Part shown: positions 17,362 to 25,585 of the stretch, piece by piece
Layout of the letters: each line of letters begins with the position of its first letter
Numbering within the stretch: the first letter of the stretch is position 1
Source of the DNA: Granulicella sp. L46
GTDB taxonomy: Bacteria; Acidobacteriota; Terriglobia; Terriglobales; Acidobacteriaceae
Assembly: GCF_009765785.1 (NCBI RefSeq)
Contig: NZ_LMUT01000012.1
Location: forward strand, 1,522,654-1,586,653
Length of the DNA stretch: 64,000 bases
Direction: 5' to 3'
Position numbers and translations under genes: made by a program
The notes under the pieces: generated by a model
Databases searched by the model: none
Told to the model about the DNA's origin: nothing
The model's input: only the letters and a program-made list of their open reading frames with translations

Positions 17362-18294
17362 ATGTACCACCACATCAAGAAACTCATGTACACCGTCAAC
17401 ATCGGCACTCCCGACGTCAAATTTGGCAACCTTCTTCTCGAGCAATTCGGAGGCGCCAACGGCGAACTTGCTGCCGCCATGCAATACACGATCCAAGGCT
17501 GGAACTGCGTCGACGACCTCGCTCGCCGCGATCTTCTCCTCGACATCGGCACCGAAGAGCTCAGCCATCTCGAAGTCGTAGGCGCCCTGATTCGCATGCA
17601 TCTCAAGGACCTCAAGACCAACCGCGAAGCTGCCGAAGCCGATCCCCTCGTCACGATCGCCGGCGGTGGCGGCGTCAGCCTGTACAACTCGGTGGGCGAT
17701 GCCTGGACCGCCGACTACCTGAAAATTACCGGCGAGCTCGACGTCGACCTGCGCAGCAATATCGCCGCTGAAGCCCGCGCCAAGATCGTCTACGAACGCC
17801 TCATCGACCACACCGACGATCCTGGCACCATCGATACCCTGCAGTTCCTCATGACGCGCGAGATCACCCACCTCAAGGCCTTCACCGCCGCTCTCGAGAG
17901 CATGGAAAAGCCAGCCTTCTCCATCGGCTTCCTCAAGCCTACCCCCGGCATCGTGGATGAATACTTCAACGCCTCCACGGGCGACGGCGACGAGGGAGAC
18001 GCGGACATGCGCGGTCCGTGGCAGACTTCCTTCGGCCTGCATCCAGTCGAGTCCCAGATGAATGAAGGCCCCGGCCTCTCCGTCGACGACATCGATGGCA
18101 CGGAAGGTCAGGAAGATCGCGGACAGCAGGACGCGGGAAAGAAAGCATCCACCTCGCCCTTTGCAGAAGCCCTCAGCCAGACCCAACCGAGCACGAACAA
18201 GCCCGGGGCCAAAGGCAATCATGCTTCCGCAAACGGTCGCTCCAAAGTTGCGAACGGCAACGGACACAAATCGAAGAAGACAGCCAAGGCCTAA
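17362..18294 (+). CDS. Manganese catalase
   Basis: The 310-residue protein is a non-haem di-manganese catalase that disproportionates hydrogen peroxide in the cytosol. The four-helix bundle carries the expected ligands at family spacing: Glu35, Glu66 and His69 (TEELSHLE), Glu137 and His170 (REITHLKAF). The catalytic core ends near residue 235 with GPW. A hydrophilic C-terminal tail of about 70 residues rich in Lys, Ser and Asn follows, longer than in typical members. GAGGT precedes the ATG. Confidence 0.95.
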   Translation: MYHHIKKLMYTVNIGTPDVKFGNLLLEQFGGANGELAAAMQYTIQGWNCVDDLARRDLLLDIGTEELSHLEVVGALIRMHLKDLKTNREAAEADPLVTIAGGGGVSLYNSVGDAWTADYLKITGELDVDLRSNIAAEARAKIVYERLIDHTDDPGTIDTLQFLMTREITHLKAFTAALESMEKPAFSIGFLKPTPGIVDEYFNASTGDGDEGDADMRGPWQTSFGLHPVESQMNEGPGLSVDDIDGTEGQEDRGQQDAGKKASTSPFAEALSQTQPSTNKPGAKGNHASANGRSKVANGNGHKSKKTAKA

Positions 18295-18320
18295 CCATGG
18301 CGCTGGCTTCTTCCCAAATC

Positions 18321-18353
18321 AAAAGGGCGACTCCATAGCGGAGCCGCCCTTTA
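18321..18353 (+). terminator. Terminator, possibly bidirectional, between Mn catalase and ftsH
   Basis: The stem AAAGGGCGaCTCC/GGAGcCGCCCTTT, with a single mismatch and a small loop, is flanked by A on one side and T on the other. It sits between the convergent catalase and ftsH stops and can serve both. Confidence 0.75.
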
Positions 18354-18369
18354 GGTTTCTATCCGTCGT

Positions 18370-20295
18370 TTACGCCGGTGTCGTATGCCCTTCGCCGAAC
18401 CCAGGCTTGCGCCCGGCCTCCGGCTTCAGCACGTGCTGCTTATCATCACCGTCATCATCGCCAGCCGACGCCAGCGAAGACTTCACTGGTCCCAGCAGCT
18501 TGCCCTGGATAATCAACTCGATCTCCGCAGCATCCAGCGTCTCACGCTCCAGCAGCGCAGCCGCCATCGCATGCATTACTTCGCGGTTCTCATCCAGAAT
18601 CTTGTACGCCGAGTTGTACGCCTCATCGACCAGCCGCCGCACAGCCTTATCAATCTGTTGCGCCGTGTCATCCGAGTAGTCTCTCGCCTGCCCAATGTCC
18701 CGGCCGAGGAACACTTCCTGCTCCTTCTTGCCGTAGGTCAGCGGTCCAAGCTCGCTCATGCCGTACTCGCAAACCATCTTCCGAGCCAGTTCCGTCGCGC
18801 GCACAATGTCGTTGCCCGCTCCGGTCGTCATGCGGTTCATGAAGATCTCTTCCGCGCAGCGCCCACCCATCAAGATGGCCAGCTGCGTGTTCAGATAATC
18901 CCGCGTCACCGTGTGCTTGTCCTCTTCGGGAAGGTGCATGGTCACACCCAGCGCCATACCGCGCGGGATGATCGTGACTTTATGCAAGGGATCAGAATGA
19001 TCCCTCTTCGCCGCCACAAGAACGTGCCCGGCTTCGTGATAAGCGGTGTCGCGCTTGTCGTCCTCGCTCAGCAGCATGGACTTCCGTTCGGCGCCCATCA
19101 GCACCTTGTCCTTGGCCACTTCGAAGTCGAACATGTGCACAGCCTTGCGGTTGAACCGCGCCGCCGTCAGCGCCGCTTCGTTCACCATGTTGGCCAGATC
19201 AGCGCCGGTGAAGCCCGGTGTTCCGCGAGCCAGAACCGGCAGGTTCACATCCTCGGCCAGGGGCACCTTCTTCGAGTGCACCTTCAGAATCTCTTCGCGC
19301 CCACGAATGTCAGGACGATCCACAATCACGCGGCGATCGAAACGACCTGGACGCAGCAGCGCCGGATCCAGAACATCGGGCCGGTTGGTCGCGGCAATCA
19401 GGATCACGCCGTCGTTGGACTCGAATCCATCCATCTCGACCAGCAATTGATTCAACGTCTGCTCGCGCTCATCGTGTCCGCCGCCGAGGCCAGCACCGCG
19501 GTGCCGCCCAACAGCGTCAATCTCGTCAATGAAGATGATGCAAGGGGCATTCTTCTTGCCCTGCTCAAACAAATCGCGAACGCGGCTTGCGCCCACGCCG
19601 ACGAACATCTCCACAAAGTCCGAACCGGAGATCGAGAAGAACGGAACGTTCGCTTCGCCCGCAACAGCGCGAGCCAGCAAAGTCTTGCCCGTTCCTGGAG
19701 GTCCGACCATCAGCACGCCCTTGGGAATGCGTCCGCCCAGGCGCTGGAACTTCTGCGCCTCGCGCAGAAACTCGATGATCTCGCGAAGCTCTTCCTTCGC
19801 TTCATTGACGCCCGCGACGTCCTTGAACGTAATCTTCTTCTGCTGCATCGAGAGCAGACGCGCGCGGTTCTTGCCAAAGCTCAGGGCCTTGTTGCCGCCA
19901 CTCTGCATCTGCCGCATCATGAACATGAACAACGCCACCAGTACCAGGATCGGCGCGAAGCTCAGCAGCGCGTTCCAGTACATATTGCCCTGCTGGCTCT
20001 TGAACGTGACATCCACGCCGTGGGCCTTCAAATCGGCTTCCTCGTTGTGGTCCACATAGTTCGCCGGAATCGTGGTGTGGAAGGTCTCTTTACCGTCCTT
20101 GTACTTGCCCGTGACGTCAGCGCCGTCCACCAGCACATCCGAGATCTTGTTGTTGTCCGCGTCATCCTGGAACTGTGTCAGGCTCACTGCCTTGTCGTGG
20201 CCCGCAGCCATGTTGGTCGCGACGAAACGCCAGCCCACCAGCAGGCAGCCCAGCGTCAGCACCCAGATCAACAACTGTTTGACTGTTGAATTCAA
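18370..20295 (-). CDS. ftsH: ATP-dependent zinc metalloprotease FtsH
   Basis: The 641-residue protein is a full FtsH, the membrane-anchored AAA+ protease that degrades misfolded membrane proteins and regulators. Two transmembrane segments (about 8-25 and 107-127) enclose a periplasmic domain. Walker A GPPGTGKT (198-205), Walker B IIFIDEID, the second region of homology ([20 protein letters not shown]) and the zinc site HEAGH (420-424) are intact. The start is TTG (revcomp of 20293-20295) with AGGAA about 8 bp upstream. It follows tilS on the same strand, a widespread order, but the usual hpt gene between them is missing. Confidence 0.97.
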   Translation of the reverse strand: MNSTVKQLLIWVLTLGCLLVGWRFVATNMAAGHDKAVSLTQFQDDADNNKISDVLVDGADVTGKYKDGKETFHTTIPANYVDHNEEADLKAHGVDVTFKSQQGNMYWNALLSFAPILVLVALFMFMMRQMQSGGNKALSFGKNRARLLSMQQKKITFKDVAGVNEAKEELREIIEFLREAQKFQRLGGRIPKGVLMVGPPGTGKTLLARAVAGEANVPFFSISGSDFVEMFVGVGASRVRDLFEQGKKNAPCIIFIDEIDAVGRHRGAGLGGGHDEREQTLNQLLVEMDGFESNDGVILIAATNRPDVLDPALLRPGRFDRRVIVDRPDIRGREEILKVHSKKVPLAEDVNLPVLARGTPGFTGADLANMVNEAALTAARFNRKAVHMFDFEVAKDKVLMGAERKSMLLSEDDKRDTAYHEAGHVLVAAKRDHSDPLHKVTIIPRGMALGVTMHLPEEDKHTVTRDYLNTQLAILMGGRCAEEIFMNRMTTGAGNDIVRATELARKMVCEYGMSELGPLTYGKKEQEVFLGRDIGQARDYSDDTAQQIDKAVRRLVDEAYNSAYKILDENREVMHAMAAALLERETLDAAEIELIIQGKLLGPVKSSLASAGDDDGDDKQHVLKPEAGRKPGFGEGHTTPA

Positions 20296-20575
20296 TCCGA
20301 TTCCTCGTTTCGTCTTCTACTGCTCCGTCCGTGTATGGACGGCTACCACCCCAAACATTCGTCTGAACTTCCGACGATTCGCCCGTCCCTCGGAGCCACG
20401 CAACCACCCCGAAAGCTTCGCCTGATGCTTTAGACGCCAGCCGCAGAATTACGGTGCAGTGTTTTGCAGCCGTCTTCACTCCTGCGCCGGGTTTGTTCTA
20501 GATTCTACTCTGGCGACGCCCCGATCCGGCAGAAATATCGTCCACAGACCCTGATCTTTCCCCCTGACGGAATCA

Positions 20576-21733
20576 TTAAGCCTGTCGCCACAGCCGGATC
20601 TCCCGCGCCGAGCGTTCCACCCGTAAACCTCCATGCAGCTCCAGCCGGCTCCCGATCTTTCCTGTCACCGCGCCGCCGACTCCCCCGAAACCCGCCAGCG
20701 CCAACACCTTGGCCGTCTCCTCGCCGCCGAGCACGTATCTCACTTCCGCATCCGCAAACACCATCCGCGCGACCGCCCGCACGAGCCTCCGCCGCAACGC
20801 CGCCGACATAGCGCGAAGCCGCTCAATCTCCAGCGCATATCCAACCTCACCCACCGCCGTGCTCACGGCCCGCCCCCCGCCGCGCACCGGCTTGCCCGGT
20901 AACAGTACCTGCGGCAACACCCGAGCCACCTCCGCCTGCCAGAATGCTTCTTCCTCCCGCGCGATTTCCGCAGTCCGTGCCAGCAACGCGTCTACTCCCG
21001 GATTGAACTCCCGCAGCATCGGCATCAACACATGCCGCACCCGGTTCCGCGTCAAGGACACATCCCGATTCGTCGCATCGTCTCTCCAGCCCTGGCTACG
21101 CTCCCGCAGAAACGCCTCAACCTCCACCCGCCGAACCCCCAGCAGAGGCCGCACAATCCTCCCCTTGGTGGTCGTTGCTTGTTTTTCGTCGTCATCCTGA
21201 GCGAAGCGAAGGACCCCTGTATTTGCCTTTGTGCCGCCACCGCACTGGATCTCCGGCGAAATCCCTCCCAACCCTTCCGTCCAGGCCCCCCGCAACATCT
21301 TCATCACCACCGTCTCGGCCTGGTCATCGAGCGTATGGGCCGTTGCCACTACATCGACCACCCCACTCGCCATCAACCCACGCAACGCCTCATACCGCAA
21401 CTCCCGCGCAGCCTCCTCGACACCTTCCCCCTCCGCCGCCTGCCGAGCCGCCGTGTCCACCCGAAACACCGTTAGAGGAACTCCCAGCCGCTCGCAGAGC
21501 TCCCGCACAAACGCCTCATCTCCATCAGCATCCGCGCCGCGCAGCCCATGATGGACATGAGCCGCACGCAACACAACGCCGAGCGGGATCTTGTTCTGCG
21601 CACTTTCCGTATTCGCCTCCACCAACGCCAGCAGTAGCGCCACCGAATCCGCCCCGCCACTCACCGCCACGCACACCCGCTCTCCCGCCTTGAGCAGCCC
21701 ACGATCCATTGCCAAACTCGCCTTCAACGCCAT
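20576..21733 (-). CDS. tilS: tRNA(Ile)-lysidine synthase with a repeat-derived insert
   Basis: The 385-residue protein has the PP-loop SGGADS (25-30), AAHVHHGLRG and TAHTLDDQAETVVMKMLRG of TilS, which converts the wobble C of the CAU anticodon to lysidine so that AUA is read. The C-terminal substrate-binding domain is reduced. Residues about 161-190 are an insert absent from the usual alignment between GLGGISP and RIVRPLL. It contains GVLRFAQDD, which is a dispersed DNA repeat (21191-21217) read in frame. The conserved blocks on both sides are intact, so the gene is probably functional. Confidence 0.93.
   Translation of the reverse strand: MALKASLAMDRGLLKAGERVCVAVSGGADSVALLLALVEANTESAQNKIPLGVVLRAAHVHHGLRGADADGDEAFVRELCERLGVPLTVFRVDTAARQAAEGEGVEEAARELRYEALRGLMASGVVDVVATAHTLDDQAETVVMKMLRGAWTEGLGGISPEIQCGGGTKANTGVLRFAQDDDEKQATTTKGRIVRPLLGVRRVEVEAFLRERSQGWRDDATNRDVSLTRNRVRHVLMPMLREFNPGVDALLARTAEIAREEEAFWQAEVARVLPQVLLPGKPVRGGGRAVSTAVGEVGYALEIERLRAMSAALRRRLVRAVARMVFADAEVRYVLGGEETAKVLALAGFGGVGGAVTGKIGSRLELHGGLRVERSAREIRLWRQA
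21191..21217 (+). repeat. Dispersed repeat copy 1, inside tilS
   Basis: GTCATCCTGAGCGAAG followed by CGAAGGACC is nearly identical to the intergenic copy at 27865-27890, which has one extra C. It lies in the coding region of tilS and is translated there as VLRFAQDD. Confidence 0.7.
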
Positions 21734-21740
21734 CGTTCCA

Positions 21741-21775
21741 CTCTATCCTTTACGCTCTATCCACTACACTCTGCT
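21741..21775 (+). repeat. Heptanucleotide repeat tract 1 (five units)
   Basis: The sequence divides into degenerate 7-bp units CTCTATC, CTTTACG, CTCTATC, CACTACA, CTCTGCT. It starts just after the tilS start codon on the other strand and lies in the leader of the HbpS-like gene. Confidence 0.55.
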
Positions 21776-21828
21776 TTACTGCATCCAAACGTTGGGCGAG
21801 CACGTCCTTCGCACAAGGAGATTTTTCA

Positions 21829-22242
21829 ATGAGCACTTCGCATAACACCGTTACCCTCGAGGACGCGCGACGCATCATCGCCGCAGCTACCAAAAAGGCC
21901 GAAGAGATTAAGCAACCCATGAACATCGCAGTGGTCTGCGCCGGTGGACACCTGCTGGCGTTCGAGCGCATGCACGGCGCATGGATCGGCTCGGTCGACA
22001 TCGCCCAGAAGAAGGCCTGGACCTCGCGAGCCTTCGACATCGAGACGGGAACGCTCGGCACGCTCTCGCAGTCCGGCGATCAGTTCTTCGGAATCCACGC
22101 ATCGAACGACGGCAAAGTAATGATCTTCGCCGGCGGCGTGCCGATCAAGCAGGATGGCAAAGTCATCGGAGCCATCGGCGTAAGCGGCGGCCTCGGTGCG
22201 CAGGACCAGGCAGTAGCCGAGGCCGGCGCCGCAGCCCTCTAA
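21829..22242 (+). CDS. GlcG/HbpS family small protein
   Basis: The start is ATG 21829 with AAGGAG 8 bp upstream; a longer frame upstream has no support. The 137-residue product matches the GlcG/HbpS fold, with IAVVCAGGHLLAFERMHGA, AQKKAWTSRAF, IFAGGVPIKQDGKVIGAIGVSGG and a final A/G-rich helix. Members include haem-binding HbpS and glycolate-locus GlcG; the biochemical role is not settled. There is no signal peptide, so it is cytosolic. A strong palindrome follows the stop. Confidence 0.9.
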   Translation: MSTSHNTVTLEDARRIIAAATKKAEEIKQPMNIAVVCAGGHLLAFERMHGAWIGSVDIAQKKAWTSRAFDIETGTLGTLSQSGDQFFGIHASNDGKVMIFAGGVPIKQDGKVIGAIGVSGGLGAQDQAVAEAGAAAL

Positions 22243-22246
22243 ACCT

Positions 22247-22293
22247 GTGGTGCGCAAACGAGCCTCGCCACCAGAGGCTCGTTTGCACACCAC
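22247..22293 (+). terminator. Long palindrome between the HbpS-like and GNAT genes
   Basis: GTGGTGCGCAAACGAGCCTC pairs with GAGGCTCGTTTGCACACCAC (arms 22247-22266 and 22274-22293, one mismatch, 7-base loop). It follows the stop by a few bases but lacks a T run, so it may be a terminator of the T-poor kind or an mRNA-end stabiliser. Confidence 0.6.
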
Positions 22294-22312
22294 CTCCCAA
22301 ACCGCTCACTTT

Positions 22313-22340
22313 CTCTATCCTCTATCCCCTATCCTCTACA
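22313..22340 (+). repeat. Heptanucleotide repeat tract 2 (four units)
   Basis: Units CTCTATC, CTCTATC, CCCTATC, CTCTACA run in tandem just before the GNAT gene start. The unit is the same as in the tract at 21741-21775. Confidence 0.6.
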
Positions 22341-22350
22341 CTCGGTACCT

Positions 22351-22830
22351 ATGCCCACCCTCCGCCGCGCCACGCCCGCCGACGCTCCCCTCATCACCGC
22401 TCAGCGCCACCAGATGTTCGCCGACAACGAACTCGCCACCGAGACCGCCTACAACACCATGGACCTCGCCTTCGAACCCTGGGTCCGCGAGCGCTTAGCC
22501 GATGGCCGCTACGTAGGTCTCTTCTTGGAGGGAGCCGCAGGCGCTGAAGAAGAAGAAACCCTCCTCGCCGCCTGCGGCATCTTCTTCGGCGACTTTCCCC
22601 CGCACTTCCTCGACCCCAACCCCATCCGAGCCTACCTCCTCAACTTCTACACAGCTCCCGAAGCCCGCGGCCGCGGCTTGGCCACCCAACTCCTCCAACA
22701 CGCCGTCGACGAATGCAAGAAAGCCAACGTCCGCGTCATCACTCTCCACGCCTCAAAATTCGGCAAGCCCATCTACGAAAAATTCGGCTTCGCCCAAAAC
22801 AACGAAATGATCCTCAAGCCGAGTTCTTAG
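22351..22830 (+). CDS. GNAT family N-acetyltransferase
   Basis: The 159-residue protein has the GNAT acetyl-CoA loop seen as PEARGRGLATQLL (about residues 107-119), preceded by a beta strand YLLNFYT and followed by VRVITLHASKFGKPIYEKFGF, the late conserved block. The acceptor substrate is unknown. Its stop codon lies within the left arm of the inverted heptad repeat at 22826-22915. Confidence 0.88.
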   Translation: MPTLRRATPADAPLITAQRHQMFADNELATETAYNTMDLAFEPWVRERLADGRYVGLFLEGAAGAEEEETLLAACGIFFGDFPPHFLDPNPIRAYLLNFYTAPEARGRGLATQLLQHAVDECKKANVRVITLHASKFGKPIYEKFGFAQNNEMILKPSS

Positions 22831-22915
22831 TTGTTAGTTCTCCGTTGTCAGTAAAGACTTCCGCGCCGCGCATCAACATCGGCAAGCAACTGACAGCTGA
22901 GAACTAACAACTGAG
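22826..22915. repeat. 90-bp element with 27-bp imperfect inverted arms of heptad repeats
   Basis: The arms 22826-22852 and 22889-22915 are inverted copies with a few mismatches. Each arm consists of degenerate 7-bp units: CAACTGA, CAGCTGA, GAACTAA, CAACTGA on the right and the complement TTAGTTG, TTAGTTC, TCCGTTG, TCAGTAA on the left. A 36-bp centre separates them. The element covers the GNAT stop codon and ends just before ispD. Confidence 0.65.
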
Positions 22916-22943
22916 AACCCCGAAGCGTTATACTTCGATTCCC

Positions 22944-23648
22944 ATGTCTGTCTTCGTCATCATCCCCGCCGCCGGAATCGGCACTCGCATGGCCCACGCC
23001 AATGCGGGCGTTTCCAAACAGTTTATCGAGCTCAAAGGTCTTCCCATCCTGGTCCACTCCGTCCGTGCCTTCCTCGACGTACCCGCCGTCACTGCCATCT
23101 ACGTAGCCGTCCGCGACACCGAGCAGGCCCGCGTCTCCGCCATGCTCGACGAGCATCACCTCTCCGCCAAGGTCCACGTCGTCACCGGCGGCGACAACCG
23201 CCAGGAGTCCGTCGCCAACGCCCTCGCCGCGCTCCCGAGCACCTCCGCCGCCGACATCGTCCTCGTCCACGATGCCGTCCGCCCGCTCATCGATCCCACC
23301 ACCATCTCCCGCACCATCGCCGCCATCGAAAAGCACGGCGCAGCCATCGTCGCCACGCCCGCCATCGACACCATTAAGCAAGTCGAGCGCACCGCCGACG
23401 GCGCCCTCATCACGGCCACCATCCCCCGCGAGCTCATCGTCCACGCGCAAACCCCGCAAGGCGCAACGGTCCCCCTCCTCCGCCGAGCCTTCGCCGAAGC
23501 CGCAGCCGACGAGTTCACCGGCACCGACGAATCCAGCCTCCTCGAGCGCGCCAACATCCCCGTCTTCGTCGTCCAGGGCACCTCCCGCAACTTCAAAGTC
23601 ACCCAGCCCGGCGACCTCGAAGTAGCCGAGTTCTACCTCGCCGGCTGA
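22944..23648 (+). CDS. ispD: 2-C-methyl-D-erythritol 4-phosphate cytidylyltransferase
   Basis: The 234-residue protein is IspD, the third step of the MEP isoprenoid pathway (CTP plus MEP to CDP-ME). The nucleotide-binding N-terminus PAAGIGTRM, the block VSKQFIELKGLPIL, VLVHDAVRPL and the late QTPQG and TDESSLLE regions are present. Length is normal. In many bacteria ispD and ispF are adjacent or fused; here about 3.5 kb of unrelated genes separates them. Confidence 0.95.
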   Translation: MSVFVIIPAAGIGTRMAHANAGVSKQFIELKGLPILVHSVRAFLDVPAVTAIYVAVRDTEQARVSAMLDEHHLSAKVHVVTGGDNRQESVANALAALPSTSAADIVLVHDAVRPLIDPTTISRTIAAIEKHGAAIVATPAIDTIKQVERTADGALITATIPRELIVHAQTPQGATVPLLRRAFAEAAADEFTGTDESSLLERANIPVFVVQGTSRNFKVTQPGDLEVAEFYLAG

Positions 23649-23675
23649 CCTCTGGCCGCTTCCATAAGGTTCAGC

Positions 23676-24197
23676 ATGCAATTTCAACTCGACCAGTCCA
23701 TCGAGGTTCTAGCCAGCACTCCCTCCGTCCTCGACGCCCTGCTTCGCGGAAAATCATCGGCGTGGCTCAACTGCAGAAAATCTCCAGACGCCTTCAGTCC
23801 TATCGACGTCCTCGGCCACCTGATGCTCGCCGACGAAACCGACTGGCTTCCCCGCGTGCGCATGATCCTCGCAGGCCACACCCACACCCCGTTCGAGCCC
23901 TTCGACCGTTTCGACTTCCAGCGCCTCATCGCCGGCAAGTCCATCGATTCCCTCCTCAACGACTTCGCCACTCTACGAAGCCAAAGTCTTCAGACCCTCA
24001 CATCGCTCCACATCACGGAAGAGCAACTCGACCTACCGGGCACTCATCCTGAATTCGGCCCGGTAACCCTGCGCAACCTGCTCGCCACATGGGTGGTTCA
24101 CGACCTCGGCCATATCCAGCAGATCGTCAAGACCATGTCCAACGAATACCGCGAAGCCGTAGGCCCGTGGCGCGCCTATCTGAGCATCCTTCACTAG
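23676..24197 (+). CDS. DinB-family protein
   Basis: The 173-residue protein has the DinB four-helix pattern with probable metal-ligand histidines in IDVLGHLMLADETDW and WVVHDLGHIQQI. The family contains putative metal-dependent enzymes, some thiol S-transferases, mostly of unknown function. No signal peptide or membrane segment is present. It starts 27 bp after ispD, so cotranscription is possible. Confidence 0.85.
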   Translation: MQFQLDQSIEVLASTPSVLDALLRGKSSAWLNCRKSPDAFSPIDVLGHLMLADETDWLPRVRMILAGHTHTPFEPFDRFDFQRLIAGKSIDSLLNDFATLRSQSLQTLTSLHITEEQLDLPGTHPEFGPVTLRNLLATWVVHDLGHIQQIVKTMSNEYREAVGPWRAYLSILH

Positions 24198-24258
24198 TCA
24201 GGCACCCCTCAGCCTGCCTCGCACCAAAACCCTTCCGCGTATCATCTAATCAACCGCC

Positions 24259-24561
24259 ATGGCCACCGCCACCCAATCCATCGAGCTAACCGAAGACCAG
24301 CTAGCCCTTATCGCCCGCGCCCTAGCCGACCCGCGCCGCTACGAGATCCTCAAAACAATCAGCACAAAGCGCTCCTGCACTCCTTGTAGCAAAATGCGCG
24401 ATTGCATCGACATCTCCCCCGCCACCCTCTCGCACCACATGAAAGAGCTCGAAACCGCCGGCCTGGTCCGCTCCGAAAAAGAAGGTAAGTTCGTCAACTA
24501 CTTTCCCCAGACGCACATCCTGCGCGCCTACCTCGACCGCCTAAAGTCCGACCTCGCCTAA
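24259..24561 (+). CDS. ArsR-family transcriptional regulator with a cysteine cluster
   Basis: The 100-residue protein has an ArsR-type winged helix: ALADPRRYEILKTI, then the recognition region ISPATLSHHMKELETAGLV and the wing RSEKEGKFVNYF. Cysteines at 40, 43 and 49 (SCTPCSKMRDC) lie just before the recognition helices, suggesting redox or metal sensing, although the classical ELCVCDL motif is absent. It is followed on the same strand by two SDR genes, and a palindrome in the intervening promoter region is a candidate operator. Confidence 0.87.
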   Translation: MATATQSIELTEDQLALIARALADPRRYEILKTISTKRSCTPCSKMRDCIDISPATLSHHMKELETAGLVRSEKEGKFVNYFPQTHILRAYLDRLKSDLA

Positions 24562-24578
24562 CCCTTCTCCCTTCAACA

Positions 24579-24645
24579 TTGTCATCTCGACCGGAGGCGC
24601 GCTTTTTGCGCCGTAGTGGAGAGATCCCTGCATTCTGCGACTTAC
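24579..24645. repeat. Probable dispersed intergenic repeat, second type
   Basis: A stretch reading TGTCATCTCGACCGGAG, a GC-rich hairpin (GGCGCGCTTTTTGCGCC), then GTGGAGAGATCCCTGCAT lies between arsR and the SDR. It looks like a small palindromic intergenic element. A dispersed nature is an inference, because only one copy is in the window. Confidence 0.4.
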
Positions 24646-24722
24646 ATCGATCCGCAGCATTCCACAAAAATTCACAAGCATCCTGAATCTTCCTACATCC
24701 CTGGCACATCAATTCGATGGTT

Positions 24723-24750
24723 GTCGAAATGTTAAAACGTTATTTTCGAC
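24723..24750. promoter_or_regulatory. Candidate operator palindrome upstream of the first SDR
   Basis: GTCGAAA (24723-24729) and its complement TTTCGAC (24744-24750) flank an AT-rich centre containing AACGTT. The palindrome ends 14 bp before the SDR start and would overlap the promoter or ribosome site. The adjacent ArsR-family protein is the obvious candidate ligand. Confidence 0.45.
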
Positions 24751-24764
24751 GGAAGAGGATTGAA

Positions 24765-25514
24765 ATGAGCAAACTCAAAGGAAAAGTCGCCATCGTTACA
24801 GGAGCCTCCAAAGGCATTGGCGCAGGCATCGCCAAGCAACTCGCATCTGATGGCGCCTCCGTCATCGTTAATTACGCGTCCGACAAAACCGGCGCAGAGA
24901 AAACCGTTGCAGAAATCGTCAAGGCCGGCGGCAAGGCCACCGCGGTCGGAGCCAGCGTCTCCGAAGCCTCAGGCATCGAGTCCCTCTTCACCCAGGCAAA
25001 GAAGGCCTACGGCACCGTCGACATCCTCGTAAACAACGCGGGCGTCTACAAGTTCGCGCCGCTTGAAGCCGTCACGGCGGACGACATCGACTACATGTAC
25101 AACACCAACGTAAAGGGACTTCTTCTCACCTCGAAGGCAGCAGCCGCGCAATTCTCCGCCACCGGTGGAAGCATCATCAACATCGGCTCCGTCGCCAGCG
25201 AGCAGACGCCGCCCGCCTCCTCGATCTACTCCTCCACCAAGGGCGCGGTCGACACCATCACCCGCGTTCTTGCGAAAGAGCTTGGCCCCAAAAAGATTCG
25301 CGTCAACTCCGTGAACCCCGGGCCCGTCGTCACCGAAGGCTTCAAATCCGCTGGTATCGAAGGTTCCGACTTCGAAAAGCAGATGGTCACTGGCACGCCC
25401 CTCGGTCGCATCGGCCAGCCAGAAGACATCGGCACGGTCGTCTCCTTCCTCGCCTCAGATGACGCGCAGTGGATCACCGGCTCGCTGCTCCAGGCAGCCG
25501 GCGGCCTCCGCTAA
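24765..25514 (+). CDS. SDR family oxidoreductase, tandem copy 1
   Basis: The start is ATG 24765 (MSKLKGKVAIVTG). The 249-residue protein is a classical short-chain dehydrogenase with the Rossmann motif TGASKGIGAGIA (about 12-23), NNAG (about 88-91), catalytic Ser and YSSTK (Tyr/Lys) and a PGPVVTEG segment. It resembles 3-oxoacyl-ACP reductase or glucose-1-dehydrogenase type enzymes; the substrate cannot be told. It is a paralogue of the next gene. It has no obvious membrane or export signal. Confidence 0.92.
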   Translation: MSKLKGKVAIVTGASKGIGAGIAKQLASDGASVIVNYASDKTGAEKTVAEIVKAGGKATAVGASVSEASGIESLFTQAKKAYGTVDILVNNAGVYKFAPLEAVTADDIDYMYNTNVKGLLLTSKAAAAQFSATGGSIINIGSVASEQTPPASSIYSSTKGAVDTITRVLAKELGPKKIRVNSVNPGPVVTEGFKSAGIEGSDFEKQMVTGTPLGRIGQPEDIGTVVSFLASDDAQWITGSLLQAAGGLR

Positions 25515-25585
25515 ACCTCAGCACACCCGCAACCAATCTCAATACGCTTCAACAACATGCAGTTCCTAATTCGAAAGGACACACC

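Noticed and set aside
21741-22340. CRISPR array
   Set aside because: The repeats are 7 bp and contiguous, with no unique spacers and no cas genes.
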